Assembly: GCF_014648995.1 (NCBI RefSeq)
Contig: NZ_BMSE01000001.1
Location: forward strand, 124,001 to 188,000
Source: Streptomyces massasporeus
GTDB lineage: Bacteria > Actinomycetota > Actinomycetes > Streptomycetales > Streptomycetaceae
Direction of reading: 5' to 3'
Length of the DNA stretch: 64,000 nucleotides
Made by a program: the position numbers and the translations under genes. Below are positions 49,262 through 57,601 of this stretch, one piece after another. The notes beneath the pieces are model-generated. The model searched no databases. It was not told the DNA's origin and saw nothing but the letters and a program-made list of their open reading frames with translations. Every line of letters starts with the position of its first letter. Within the stretch, counting starts at the first letter, position 1.

Positions 49262-49323
49262 ACCGGGTCAACGGCTCCGGGTCCGGCGGGGTTCCCCGGA
49301 GCCGGGCGGGACATGACATCGCG

Positions 49324-49800
49324 TCAGTGGTGGGCGTGGACCACGGCGTGGCCCTTGCCGCGGCCGATCATCCACTTGTTGACCGGGGTCGTGATCAGGA
49401 AGGCGACCGCGAATCCGCCCAGGAGCGCGTACCAGAAGAGACCGTCCGACAGTTCGGCGTCCATCGCGCCCGGGGTGAGCGCGATGATGAGGTTGTCCAC
49501 GAGTTCCATCACCGCGATCGAGACCGTGTCCGCGGCGAGGGCGACCCGGATCGCGGCCTTGAGGTCGAGGCCGGCGCGCAGGACCGCGAACAGGGTGAAC
49601 GAGTAGCCGAAGAGGAACGCCAGCGCGATCGCCACCACCATGGTGGGCACGTTGCCCCATCCCGCCGCCGTGCCGATCACCATGCCGAGGATCTCGCCGA
49701 TCGCGCACCCGGTCAGACAGTGCAGCGTCGCCTTCACGGCGGTCCCCCAGGACGCGGTCCCGTGCCGGTGCTTCTCAGGTTCATGAGCGGTGTGGTCCAT
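49324..49800 (-). CDS. DUF4396 membrane protein, probably metal-responsive
   Basis: 158 aa, about four membrane segments. His-rich ends (HTAHEPEKHRHG at the start, HAVVHAHH at the end) and LHCLTGC in the first segment could bind copper or a similar metal. The ATG at 49800 is 13 bp from a perfect CsoR-type palindrome. DUF4396 genes often lie near copper genes as far as I recall. Function unknown; a role in copper handling is inferred. Confidence 0.8.
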   Translation of the reverse strand: MDHTAHEPEKHRHGTASWGTAVKATLHCLTGCAIGEILGMVIGTAAGWGNVPTMVVAIALAFLFGYSFTLFAVLRAGLDLKAAIRVALAADTVSIAVMELVDNLIIALTPGAMDAELSDGLFWYALLGGFAVAFLITTPVNKWMIGRGKGHAVVHAHH

Positions 49801-49812
49801 GAGGCTGACGAT

Positions 49813-49829
49813 ATACCCCCAGGGGGTAT
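49813..49829. promoter_or_regulatory. CsoR-like operator
   Basis: ATACCCCCAGGGGGTAT is a perfect 17-bp palindrome of the G-tract type bound by CsoR copper sensors. It lies just before the DUF4396 gene and about 96 bp before a divergent SDR gene. Confidence 0.7.
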
Positions 49830-49925
49830 GTGAGCGGGAGGTCGGCCAGGGCTCGCCGGGCGATCCCGCAGGGCGGTCGGTACCGCTCGACGGCCGGTCG
49901 GATGATCGACCTAGAGTGGATCGCC

Positions 49926-50777
49926 ATGACGACCCACCCGACGCCATCGCCCGAGCCGACCCAGCCACCCCGGCAGACCGGGGCGACCTCGCCGTCCCGC
50001 GCGCCGCGGGACTACCTTCTCCAGCTGTTCTCCCTGGAGGGCCGGGTCGCGGTGGTCACCGGAGGCAGTTCCGGGATCGGCCGCGCCATCGCCGGCGCCC
50101 TCGCACGGGCCGGGGCGAGCGTGGTGGTCCTGGCACGCGGCGAGGCCGGGCTGGCCGCGACGGTCGAGGAACTCACGGCCGAGGGCTGCCGCGCCGCGTG
50201 GGTCAGCGCGGATCTGAGCACCCGCGACGGGGTGCGGACGGCCGCCGAGCGGGCGGCCGGGGTGTTCGGGGAGCCCGACATCCTCGTCAACAGCGCCGGG
50301 ATCAACCTGCGTCCCCCGATGGACGAGCTCGGCGAGGACGTCTGGGACGCCACGATGGCGGTCAACCTGGAGGCGCCGTTCCTGCTGGGGCAGCGCTTCG
50401 GCCCCGGTATGGCGGAGCGCGGGTACGGGCGGATCATCCACATCAGCTCGCAGCAGGCGCATCGCGCGTTCGTCCAGAGCGGCGCCTACGGCGCATCCAA
50501 GGGCGGGCTGGAGGCACTGGCGCGTTCCCAGGCCGAGGCGTGGTCGCCGCGCGGGGTCACCTGCAACCTCCTCGTGCCGGGCTTCGTCATGACAGCGCTC
50601 AACGCGCGGCTGTCCTCGGACCCGGAGAAGGTGGCCGCCCTCGCCGCCCGCACGATGATCGGGCGCAACGGTCTCGCCGAGGACTTCGCGGGTGCGGCGG
50701 TCTTCCTGGCGAGCGCGGCGTCCGCCTACGTGACCGGGCAGTCGGTCTTCGTCGACGGCGGGCTGTCGGTCCACTGA
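49926..50777 (+). CDS. SDR family oxidoreductase
   Basis: 283 aa with an extended Pro-rich N-terminus of about 30 residues. TGGSSGIG near 49, NSAGIN near 125 and YGASK near 192 are the expected sites; the C-terminus FVDGGLSVH is typical of this class. Related to gluconate 5-dehydrogenase/3-oxoacyl reductase types; substrate unknown. TAGAGT eight bases before the ATG and no ribosome site suggest a leaderless message. Confidence 0.85.
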   Translation: MTTHPTPSPEPTQPPRQTGATSPSRAPRDYLLQLFSLEGRVAVVTGGSSGIGRAIAGALARAGASVVVLARGEAGLAATVEELTAEGCRAAWVSADLSTRDGVRTAAERAAGVFGEPDILVNSAGINLRPPMDELGEDVWDATMAVNLEAPFLLGQRFGPGMAERGYGRIIHISSQQAHRAFVQSGAYGASKGGLEALARSQAEAWSPRGVTCNLLVPGFVMTALNARLSSDPEKVAALAARTMIGRNGLAEDFAGAAVFLASAASAYVTGQSVFVDGGLSVH

Positions 50778-50887
50778 CACCGCCCCCGCCATCCCGGGGT
50801 CCCCCGAACGGCGAGCGGCCGACGGGCGACGGGCGGCGCTCGGTGTCACGCTGGGCACACAGGCCCCGCGGAAGGGAAAGCATCGCC

Positions 50888-51685
50888 ATGATCACGACGG
50901 ACTACGTCCCCGGTTCCCCCTGCTGGCTCGACCTGGGCGCTCCGGACGTCCCGGCCGCCGCCGCCTTCTACGGCGCCGTCCTCGGCTGGGACTACGAGTC
51001 CATGGGCGAGAACGAGGACTTCGAGGGCGGGATGTTCAAGAAGGACGGCAAGATCGTCGCCGGGCTGGGCAAGCTCACCGAGGAGGGCGCGCGCCCGGCC
51101 TGGATGCTCTACTACAGCGTCACCGACGCGGACGCCACGACCCAGGCCGTGCAGCAGGCGGGCGGCACCGTGCGGGTCGCGCCGATCGGCCTCGACGACT
51201 GGGGCCGGATGGCGCAGTACAGCGACCCGCTGGGCGGTCAGTTCGCCGTCTGGGAGCCGGGCACGAACAAGGGCGTGGAACTGGTGGACCAGCCGGGCTC
51301 GCTGTCATGGACCGAGCTGTACACGACCGACGCCGCGGGCGCGCGGGACTTCTACGGCGGCCTCTTCGGCTGGCAGTTCAGCGACATGCCGCTGCCGGGC
51401 GACGCCGGCACGTACACCCTGATCACCCCGGCGGGGCTCCCCGAGGACCGGATGCACGGCGGGCTCATGCAGCTCGGCAAGGAGGACCTGGCGGTGACGG
51501 GCGGACGGCCGTACTGGCACCCGGTCTTCGCCGTGGAGGACTGCGACGCCGCGGTGGCCCAGGTCACCGGGAACGGCGGCAGCGTGCAGATGGGCCCGGT
51601 GGACATGGAGGGCGTCGGCCGGCTCGCCGTCTGCCTCGACCCGGCGAACGCGGACTTCGTGGTGCTCGCCCCGTCCGAAAGCTGA
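50888..51685 (+). CDS. VOC family protein, two glyoxalase-like domains
   Basis: 265 aa made of two betaalphabetabetabeta modules, residues about 8-125 and 135-263 (CWLDLGAPDVPAAAAFYG and SWTELYTTDAAGARDFYG mark the two starts). Usual for bleomycin-resistance/glyoxalase-like proteins of actinobacteria. Metal ligands and substrate cannot be assigned. GGAAGGGAAA stands before the ATG. Confidence 0.85.
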   Translation: MITTDYVPGSPCWLDLGAPDVPAAAAFYGAVLGWDYESMGENEDFEGGMFKKDGKIVAGLGKLTEEGARPAWMLYYSVTDADATTQAVQQAGGTVRVAPIGLDDWGRMAQYSDPLGGQFAVWEPGTNKGVELVDQPGSLSWTELYTTDAAGARDFYGGLFGWQFSDMPLPGDAGTYTLITPAGLPEDRMHGGLMQLGKEDLAVTGGRPYWHPVFAVEDCDAAVAQVTGNGGSVQMGPVDMEGVGRLAVCLDPANADFVVLAPSES

Positions 51686-51699
51686 GCGCCCACCGCGAC

Positions 51700-52092
51700 T
51701 TGAACGAAGAGCCCGATCCGGCAGATGAACTCCACCTCGTGCGACTGGCGAAGAGCTGGGCCGAGGCGATCGTCTCCGACGCCCCCGCGCGGATCGCGGA
51801 ATTCATGGCGGACGAGTGGGTCATCGTCTCCGCGTCGGGGATCGACTCGAGGGAGAAGTTCCTCTCCCTCGTCGCGTCCGGCGCGCTCACCCACTCGGCG
51901 ATGGACCTCAGGACCGACCCCCGCGTCCGGATCCACGGCGACACCGCGCTGGTGACGTGCCGGGTGACCAACACCGCCCACTACCGGGGCGAGCGCCACG
52001 ACGCCGACGAGTGGACGACGGACGTGTTCGTGCGGCGGCAGGGCCGCTGGCTGTGCGTGCTGAGCCACATCACGCCCGCGGCCCCCGACTGA
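51700..52092 (+). CDS. NTF2-like (DUF4440) protein
   Basis: 130 aa if started at TTG 51700; a GTG at 51740 is the alternative. The cone-shaped NTF2/SnoaL fold is suggested by AEFMADEWVIVSASG, DTALVTCRVTNTAHYRG and the C-terminal RWLCVLSHITPA strand. It lies 14 bp after the VOC gene. Start uncertain, since neither codon has a good ribosome site. Function unknown. Confidence 0.72.
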   Translation: MNEEPDPADELHLVRLAKSWAEAIVSDAPARIAEFMADEWVIVSASGIDSREKFLSLVASGALTHSAMDLRTDPRVRIHGDTALVTCRVTNTAHYRGERHDADEWTTDVFVRRQGRWLCVLSHITPAAPD

Positions 52093-52123
52093 GGCACGAA
52101 CCCTTCTTGCATATGATGCGCAA

Positions 52124-52660
52124 ATGCGTGACTACAGCATCAGGGAAGCCACCGCGGCCGACATCGACGGGGCCCGGGCGGTGATGCTCGACGCCGTGTA
52201 CCGCGACTTCGGCACGGGCTACGTGCCGCGATGGCACGCCGACATCATCGATCCGGTGCCGTTCTACGTCACGCCGCCCCGGCACACCCTCCTGGTGGCC
52301 GCGGACGAGCGGGAGGGGACGGTGGCGGCCACGGCGGCACTGGACGCGCGCGGCCCGGAGCACCCGCCGAACCCGCACTGGCTGGCCGAGCGGTTCCCCT
52401 CGGGCGAGACGGCTCAGCTCCGGCGGGTGTACGTCCGTCCCGAGCACCGGCGGCGCGGCCTGGCCCGGCAACTGGTGGACGGCCTGCTGGAGTTCGCCCG
52501 GACCGACGGCGGATACCGGTCCGTGTATCTGCACACCTATCCGCACTCCCCGGGCGCGCTGGGCCTGTGGCGGGCGCTGGGCAAGGTGGTCTGCGACGAG
52601 CGGGAGGAGGTGCCCGGCGGGGGCAGCGGCGTCGTGCACTTCGAGATACCGCTCGCTTAA
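52124..52660 (+). CDS. GNAT family N-acetyltransferase
   Basis: 178 aa. The acetyl-CoA loop is RRVYVRPEHRRRGLARQLV near residue 105 (R-R-G-L-A). YLHTYPHSPGALGLWRALG is the last helix of the fold. Substrate unknown. TATGAT at 52112-52117 ends seven bases before the ATG, so the message is probably leaderless. TTGC and GCAA arms flank the -10. Confidence 0.85.
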   Translation: MRDYSIREATAADIDGARAVMLDAVYRDFGTGYVPRWHADIIDPVPFYVTPPRHTLLVAADEREGTVAATAALDARGPEHPPNPHWLAERFPSGETAQLRRVYVRPEHRRRGLARQLVDGLLEFARTDGGYRSVYLHTYPHSPGALGLWRALGKVVCDEREEVPGGGSGVVHFEIPLA

Positions 52661-52675
52661 CGAAAATGGTATTCA
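52661..52675. promoter_or_regulatory. Zur-like box before the binding-protein/permease/MFS operon
   Basis: CGAAAATGGTATTCA matches TGAAAATGATTTTCA at 12 of 15 positions with 7-1-7 symmetry. It overlaps a -10-like TATTCA (52670-52675), eight bases before the ATG, an ideal place for repression. Confidence 0.55.
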
Positions 52676-52683
52676 TATACACT

Positions 52684-54183
52684 ATGAGAACTCCCCGCCG
52701 GCTCATAGCCGGGCTGTTCGTGCTGCCCTTGCTCTCCGGCTGCTTCGCGTCCTCCGGCGACGACGCGTCGGCCTCCTCCGGCTCCGGCGACGGCGCCCGG
52801 CTGCGTGTCGCCCTGCCCTTCGCCCCGACCGAGAACTACTCGCCGTACGGCCAGGACGCGATGCTCCTGTCCCGGCTCGGCGTCATCGAAGGGCTGACCA
52901 AACTGGACGCGAACGGCACGGCGGTCCCCGCGCTGGCCGAGTCGTGGAGCAGTGAGCACGGCGGCAGGAGCTGGCTGTTCACCCTGCGGGACGCGAGGTT
53001 CCAGAACGGCGAGGCCGTCACCGCCAGGGCCGTCGCAGCCGCCCTCACCGCCGCCGGGAAGGCCGACCCGGCACCGTCGGCGCTCGCGGGAGTGAAACTG
53101 ACCGCCGCGGCCGAGGACGACCAGCGGGTCCGGGTCAGCACCGCCGAGGCCGACCCCGTCCTGCCGTTGCGGCTGTCGAACCCGTCCCTCGCGGTGTTCG
53201 CGCCAAAGGCCTACGACACGAAGGGCACGGTGAACGTCGAAGGCACCGCCACCGGCCCCTTCGCACTCACCAGGATCGACGGTGACACCGCGGCCACGCT
53301 GGACCGCTTCGACGACTACTGGGGCGGCCGGGCCCAGGCGTCCGGCGTCACCGCCCGGTTCGTCTCCGACGGCACCGCCCGCGCCAACGCCCTGCGCACC
53401 GGCGACGTCGACATCGCCGAGTCCCTGCCCGTGGCCCAGGTCGCCTCACTGGACAAGGACGACGTCCACGAGGTCGACACCGCCCGCAACACCAGCCTGT
53501 ACCTCAACACCAAGTCCGGTGCGTTCACCGACGCGGGGCTGCGAGCGGCCGCACGCGAGGCGATCGACCCCTCGGTCATCGCCAAGGGCGCCTACGAGGG
53601 GTACGCAGTGCCCGCCGAGGGCCTGTTCGGCCCGGCCCTGACCTGGGCCGCCGGCAAGCGTGTCGAACCGACCGGGCGGGCGCGGGCGACCGGCCCCGAC
53701 GGCGAGCGCATCACCCTCGCCACCTACAGCGACCGGCCCGAGCTGCCGGAGACCGCTCAGGTGCTCCAACAGCAGCTGCGGAAGGCGGGGTTCGAGGTGA
53801 AGCTGGAGGTGCGCACGTACGCGCGCCTCGAAGGCGACCTGCTGGGCGGCAAGTTCGACGCCGCGGTCTTCTCCCGCAACATGATGCTGGACACCGGCGA
53901 CCCGGTCACCGTCCTCGCGAGCGACTACACCTGCGACGGCTCCAACAACCTGTCGTTCCTGTGCGACAGGAAGGTGGACAGGCTGGTCGCCGCCGCTCAG
54001 GCCGAGTCCGACACCGCCGAACGGCAGGACGCCGCCATGAAGGCGGAGGCGGCCGTCCTCGGCACCGACTCGGTGATCCCGCTGGTGCATCTGAAGCTCG
54101 TCGCGGGCATCGCGACGTCCGTCCGGGGCGCGCTGCCCGATCCGTACGAGCGCACCCTCATAGGGACGGGGACCCGGCGCTGA
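52684..54183 (+). CDS. ABC transporter substrate-binding lipoprotein, SBP_bac_5 family
   Basis: 499 aa with lipobox LLSGC at about residue 20. SBP_bac_5 (DppA/NikA/CntA) fold: the N-terminal lobe has YGQDAMLLSRLGVIEGLTKLD, and DRFDDYWGG near 207 is characteristic. Ligands of this family are peptides, nickel or metallophores. The ATG at 52684 gives a normal signal peptide; one at 52666 falls inside the Zur-like box. The permease and MFS genes follow. A metal-related ligand is inferred only from the box. Confidence 0.87.
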   Translation: MRTPRRLIAGLFVLPLLSGCFASSGDDASASSGSGDGARLRVALPFAPTENYSPYGQDAMLLSRLGVIEGLTKLDANGTAVPALAESWSSEHGGRSWLFTLRDARFQNGEAVTARAVAAALTAAGKADPAPSALAGVKLTAAAEDDQRVRVSTAEADPVLPLRLSNPSLAVFAPKAYDTKGTVNVEGTATGPFALTRIDGDTAATLDRFDDYWGGRAQASGVTARFVSDGTARANALRTGDVDIAESLPVAQVASLDKDDVHEVDTARNTSLYLNTKSGAFTDAGLRAAAREAIDPSVIAKGAYEGYAVPAEGLFGPALTWAAGKRVEPTGRARATGPDGERITLATYSDRPELPETAQVLQQQLRKAGFEVKLEVRTYARLEGDLLGGKFDAAVFSRNMMLDTGDPVTVLASDYTCDGSNNLSFLCDRKVDRLVAAAQAESDTAERQDAAMKAEAAVLGTDSVIPLVHLKLVAGIATSVRGALPDPYERTLIGTGTRR

Positions 54184-54224
54184 ACAGCTCGAACACACCC
54201 TGGACGAACGGTGCCGCCGCCCGT

Positions 54225-56081
54225 GTGCGCTCCCTCGCGGGCGGTGGCGCCCCGGCGCTGCTGTGGCGGACCGTGCTCGTGGCCGCCCTGGTGTGCGGTA
54301 TCGGCCTGCTGCCGTGGCTGTCGCGTACCGACCCCGCGCTGACCGTGCTCAGGGCGCGGTCGGCGGACCGCGACCCCGATCCCGAGACCCTGCGCGCCAT
54401 CCGCGACGACCTCGGCCTGCACGACGGCCCGCTCGCCCTGCTCGGCCGCTGGCTGGGCGGGCTGCTGCACGGCGACGCGGGCACGTCCTGGGTGTCCGGC
54501 AGCCAGGTGCTGCCCGGCGTCGTGCAGGCGCTCGGCGCGTCGCTGCTGCTGATGGCCGGGGCCCTGGCGGTCGCCGCGGGCACGGCGGCCGCCGTCTGCG
54601 CCCGTACGCTCCGGCTGGGCGCGCGAGGCCGGCTCGGGGCGCGCCGCCCCGGCGGGACGGCGACGGCGGTGCTGGCCGCGCTGCCCGAGTTCCTCGTCGC
54701 CGCGGTGCTGGCCTCGGTGATCGGCGTGCAGCTGGGCTGGCTGCCCGCCCTGGGCTGGTACGGGCCGCAGTGGATGGTGCTGCCCTCGCTCGCCCTCGGT
54801 CTGCCCGCCGGGGCGGTGCTGGGACGGATGCTCGACGACCTGCTCCCCGGCGCGTTCGGAGAACCCTGGGCGATGGCGGCCGCGGCCCGCGGTGTGCCGT
54901 CGAGGTCCGTGGCGCGGCAGGCGGTGCGCCGCTGCGTGCCCGGACTGCTGCCGAACCTGGCGCTGTTCGTGGTCGGCCTGACCGGCGGCTCGGTCACCGT
55001 CGAGCAGATCTTCGACATCCCGGGCCTGGGCCGGCTCACCCTGCAGGCCGCACTCGCGCAGGACCTGCCCGTCCTGCAGACCGGCACCCTCGCCCTCGTC
55101 CTGCTCGCGGCCACCGCGGGGCTCCTCTCCCGGCTCGCCGCCCGCCTGCTGATCGGTCCGGCGCTGCGCGACGGCGCCCTGCAGTCCCTGCACCGGCCCC
55201 GGCCGCCCGCGCCCCGCACCCTCCCCCTGCTCTACGGAGGGCTGCTGGCCGCCGTCATCGGCTTCGGGCTGCCCCGCGACCCGCTCGCCCTGGACACCCT
55301 CGCCCGGCTGCACGCCCCCTCCTCCGCGCACCCCTTCGGCACGGACGCACTCGGCCGGGACGTGCTCGCCCGCATCTCCCACGGCGCGCTGACCACCCTC
55401 GGCACCGCGCTCGCGGTGAGTGCCGCCGCCCTCGTCGCCGGACTGCTGCTGGGGCTGCTGCCGAGGGTGTCCGGGCCGCTGGTCGACACCCTCAGCGCCG
55501 TACCACCCGTACTGGCCGGGCTCCTCGTCACCGGCGCCATGGGCAGCGGGCCCTGGACGCCCGCGTTCGCCGTGGCCGTCGTGGCCTGGTGCCCGCTGGC
55601 CGCGCACACCTCCTCCCTGCTGCGGCAGGAGCGCGCGACCACGCACCTGACGGCCACCCGGGCGCTGGGTGCCGGCCGCTGGTATCTGCTCCGGCACGAA
55701 CTGCTGCCCGCCGTCGCGCCCCCGGTCGCCCGGCACGCCCTGCTCCGGCTGCCGGGCATCGCGCTCAGCCTCGCGGCGCTGGGCTTCCTCGGGCTGGGCG
55801 CCCAGCCGCCGTCCCCCGACTGGGGCCTGCTGCTGGCGGAGAACCAGCCGTACGCCGAGCGCGCCCCGTGGGCCGTGCTCTTCCCCGCCGCCGTACTCGC
55901 CCTGCTCGGGGCGCTCGCGGTGACGGCCGCGGGCGGCGTACGGCTCCCCCGGCGGCGTACCCGGCCCGTCGGCCCGGCCGCACCGCCCGCGGACCGGGTC
56001 GTGCCGGCCCCGCGCCGGCAACCGGACCACCCCGACGCCCTCCTGACGCCCGTGCCCGCCTCACAGACGGAAGAACGATGA
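54225..56081 (+). CDS. fused ABC transporter permease, DppB-like and DppC-like halves in one protein
   Basis: 618 aa if started at GTG 54225; a CTG at 54180 would overlap the previous stop. The first half (to about residue 310) is a DppB-type unit with an EAA loop in EPWAMAAAARGVPSR. The second half (from about 335) is a DppC-type unit, with HPFGTDALGRDVLARI and an EAA loop in TATRALGAGRWYLLRHELLPAV. Such subunits are usually two genes. No ATPase gene is in the operon, so the partner ATPase must be elsewhere. Confidence 0.85.
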   Translation: MRSLAGGGAPALLWRTVLVAALVCGIGLLPWLSRTDPALTVLRARSADRDPDPETLRAIRDDLGLHDGPLALLGRWLGGLLHGDAGTSWVSGSQVLPGVVQALGASLLLMAGALAVAAGTAAAVCARTLRLGARGRLGARRPGGTATAVLAALPEFLVAAVLASVIGVQLGWLPALGWYGPQWMVLPSLALGLPAGAVLGRMLDDLLPGAFGEPWAMAAAARGVPSRSVARQAVRRCVPGLLPNLALFVVGLTGGSVTVEQIFDIPGLGRLTLQAALAQDLPVLQTGTLALVLLAATAGLLSRLAARLLIGPALRDGALQSLHRPRPPAPRTLPLLYGGLLAAVIGFGLPRDPLALDTLARLHAPSSAHPFGTDALGRDVLARISHGALTTLGTALAVSAAALVAGLLLGLLPRVSGPLVDTLSAVPPVLAGLLVTGAMGSGPWTPAFAVAVVAWCPLAAHTSSLLRQERATTHLTATRALGAGRWYLLRHELLPAVAPPVARHALLRLPGIALSLAALGFLGLGAQPPSPDWGLLLAENQPYAERAPWAVLFPAAVLALLGALAVTAAGGVRLPRRRTRPVGPAAPPADRVVPAPRRQPDHPDALLTPVPASQTEER

Positions 56082-57370
56082 CCGACCCCGCCCCCCTCGC
56101 ACCGGCCCGCGAGGCCGCCCGCAGGTCCGACGCCGGGAAGCGCGACAGCACCTGGCGCCTGTGCAGGGAACTGTCGCCGCTGCTGCGGCTGCTGATCCTC
56201 ACCCAGCTCGCCTTCAACATCGGCTTCTACGCCGTCCTGCCGTTCCTCGCCGAGCATCTCGGCAGCGCGATCGGCATGGCGGGCTGGCTGGTCGGGTTCG
56301 TGCTCGGGCTGCGCACCTTCAGCCAGCAGGGGCTGTTCGTGGTCGGCGGGTGGCTCGTCGACCGGTTCGGGGTGCGGCCGGTCGTGCTGGCGGGTTGCGT
56401 GCTGCGGATCGCCGGCTTCGTGTGGCTCGGGTACGCGCAGGCCCCGGGGACCGTGATCGGGGCGGTGCTGGTGATCGGGTTCGCCGCCGCGCTCTTCTCC
56501 CCGGCCGTGGAGTCCGAGGTGGCCCGCCAGGCGGTGGTCTGGGAGGAGGGCGGCCGCGGGCCGCGCACCCGGGTCCTCGCCCTGTTCAGCGTGGCGGGCC
56601 AGGTCGGGGCGTTCGCCGGGCCGCTGCTCGGCGCGCTGCTGCTCGGCGTGGACTTCCGCACCGCGTGCCTCGCGGGTGCCGCGGTCTTCGTCCTCGTCCT
56701 CGCCGGGCACCTGTGGCTGATGCCGCAGCACATCCCCGGCCGGGTCCGCGTCCGGGAGCGGGGCGGGGCCCGCGCCCTGCTGCGCAACCGGCGCTTCCTC
56801 GCCCTGTGCTGCGCCTACGGCTCCTACCTGCTCGCCTACAACCAGCTGTATCTGGCCCTGCCGGACGAGGTGCAGCGCGCGGCCGGCTCCCAGGCGCCGC
56901 TGTCCTGGCTCTTCGCGCTGTCCTCGGTGCTGGTGGTGTTCACCCAGTTGCCGGTGACCCGCTGGGCGGGCGACCGGCTCGATCTGCGCCGCTCGATGAC
57001 CGCGGGCCTGCTGCTGATCGCGTCCGGTTTCGCGGTGGTGGCCGCGGCTCGCCCGGCAGGCTGGACCGGCACCGCCGGGCTGCTGCCGGCCGCGGGCTTC
57101 GTGATCTTGCTCACCGTGGGGCAGATGCTGGTGGTGCCCGCCGCCCGCGCCTGGGTGCCCGACCTCGCCGAGGAGGGCCGGCTCGGGCTCTACATGGGCG
57201 CGCTGTCGTCCGTCTCCGGCCTCATCGTCCTGGCCGGCAGCGCCGCCACCGGCTCGCTGCTCGACCTGGGGCTGCCGGCCGCCGTGCCGTGGCTGGTCCT
57301 CGCGGCCGTACCGGCCCTGGCGGTGGCCCTGTTGCCGCGCCGTGCGAAGGGGGCGGGCGCGGCGGCCTGA
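56078..57370 (+). CDS. MFS transporter
   Basis: 430 aa with about 12 hydrophobic segments. The loop GGWLVDRFGVRPV near residue 90 is the MFS signature between segments 2 and 3. The closest-looking group is drug/metallophore exporters (MdtH/CntE-like). ATGA overlap with the fused permease shows co-translation. Pairing an importer with an MFS exporter is the layout of opine-metallophore systems such as Cnt, but the biosynthetic genes are missing. Confidence 0.87.
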   Translation: MTDPAPLAPAREAARRSDAGKRDSTWRLCRELSPLLRLLILTQLAFNIGFYAVLPFLAEHLGSAIGMAGWLVGFVLGLRTFSQQGLFVVGGWLVDRFGVRPVVLAGCVLRIAGFVWLGYAQAPGTVIGAVLVIGFAAALFSPAVESEVARQAVVWEEGGRGPRTRVLALFSVAGQVGAFAGPLLGALLLGVDFRTACLAGAAVFVLVLAGHLWLMPQHIPGRVRVRERGGARALLRNRRFLALCCAYGSYLLAYNQLYLALPDEVQRAAGSQAPLSWLFALSSVLVVFTQLPVTRWAGDRLDLRRSMTAGLLLIASGFAVVAAARPAGWTGTAGLLPAAGFVILLTVGQMLVVPAARAWVPDLAEEGRLGLYMGALSSVSGLIVLAGSAATGSLLDLGLPAAVPWLVLAAVPALAVALLPRRAKGAGAAA

Positions 57371-57535
57371 GACGGCACCGGCGCCCCGGGACGCCCGAGC
57401 GCGCCGGAGCGTCACCCCGGCGGGTGACCTCTTCGCGCGGGATGTGCGAGACGGCGCCCGGTGAGGACACTGCTGCGGCAATCGGTGGTCACGCCGCGCC
57501 AGTATCCTGGGTCGGCTGCGGCACCCCCCACCAAT

Positions 57536-57553
57536 CCCCGTGCATAAACGGGG
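57536..57553 (+). other. small hairpin upstream of the kinase gene
   Basis: CCCCGT and ACGGGG with a 6-nt loop, about 50 bp before the kinase start. Could be the end of the MFS transcript or a leader element. Confidence 0.35.
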
Positions 57554-57601
57554 AGTTCGGCCTGCGGCGACGACCTTCCCACACGCATGAGACGAGGACG
57601 A

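Noticed and set aside
48792..49319. A 175-codon minus-strand frame overlapping the small membrane protein
   Set aside because: Arg/Pro-rich with no hydrophobic segment, while the 120-aa frame has a clean membrane helix and start; the longer frame is a shadow.
50775..50848. TGACACCG/CGGTGTCA repeat after the SDR gene as terminator
   Set aside because: The arms are 58 bp apart and the loop has no supporting structure; weak evidence.
54180..54224. CTG start for the fused permease with 4-bp overlap
   Set aside because: CTG starts are rare and no good ribosome site is visible; GTG 54225 was used, though the overlap pattern makes CTG worth remembering.
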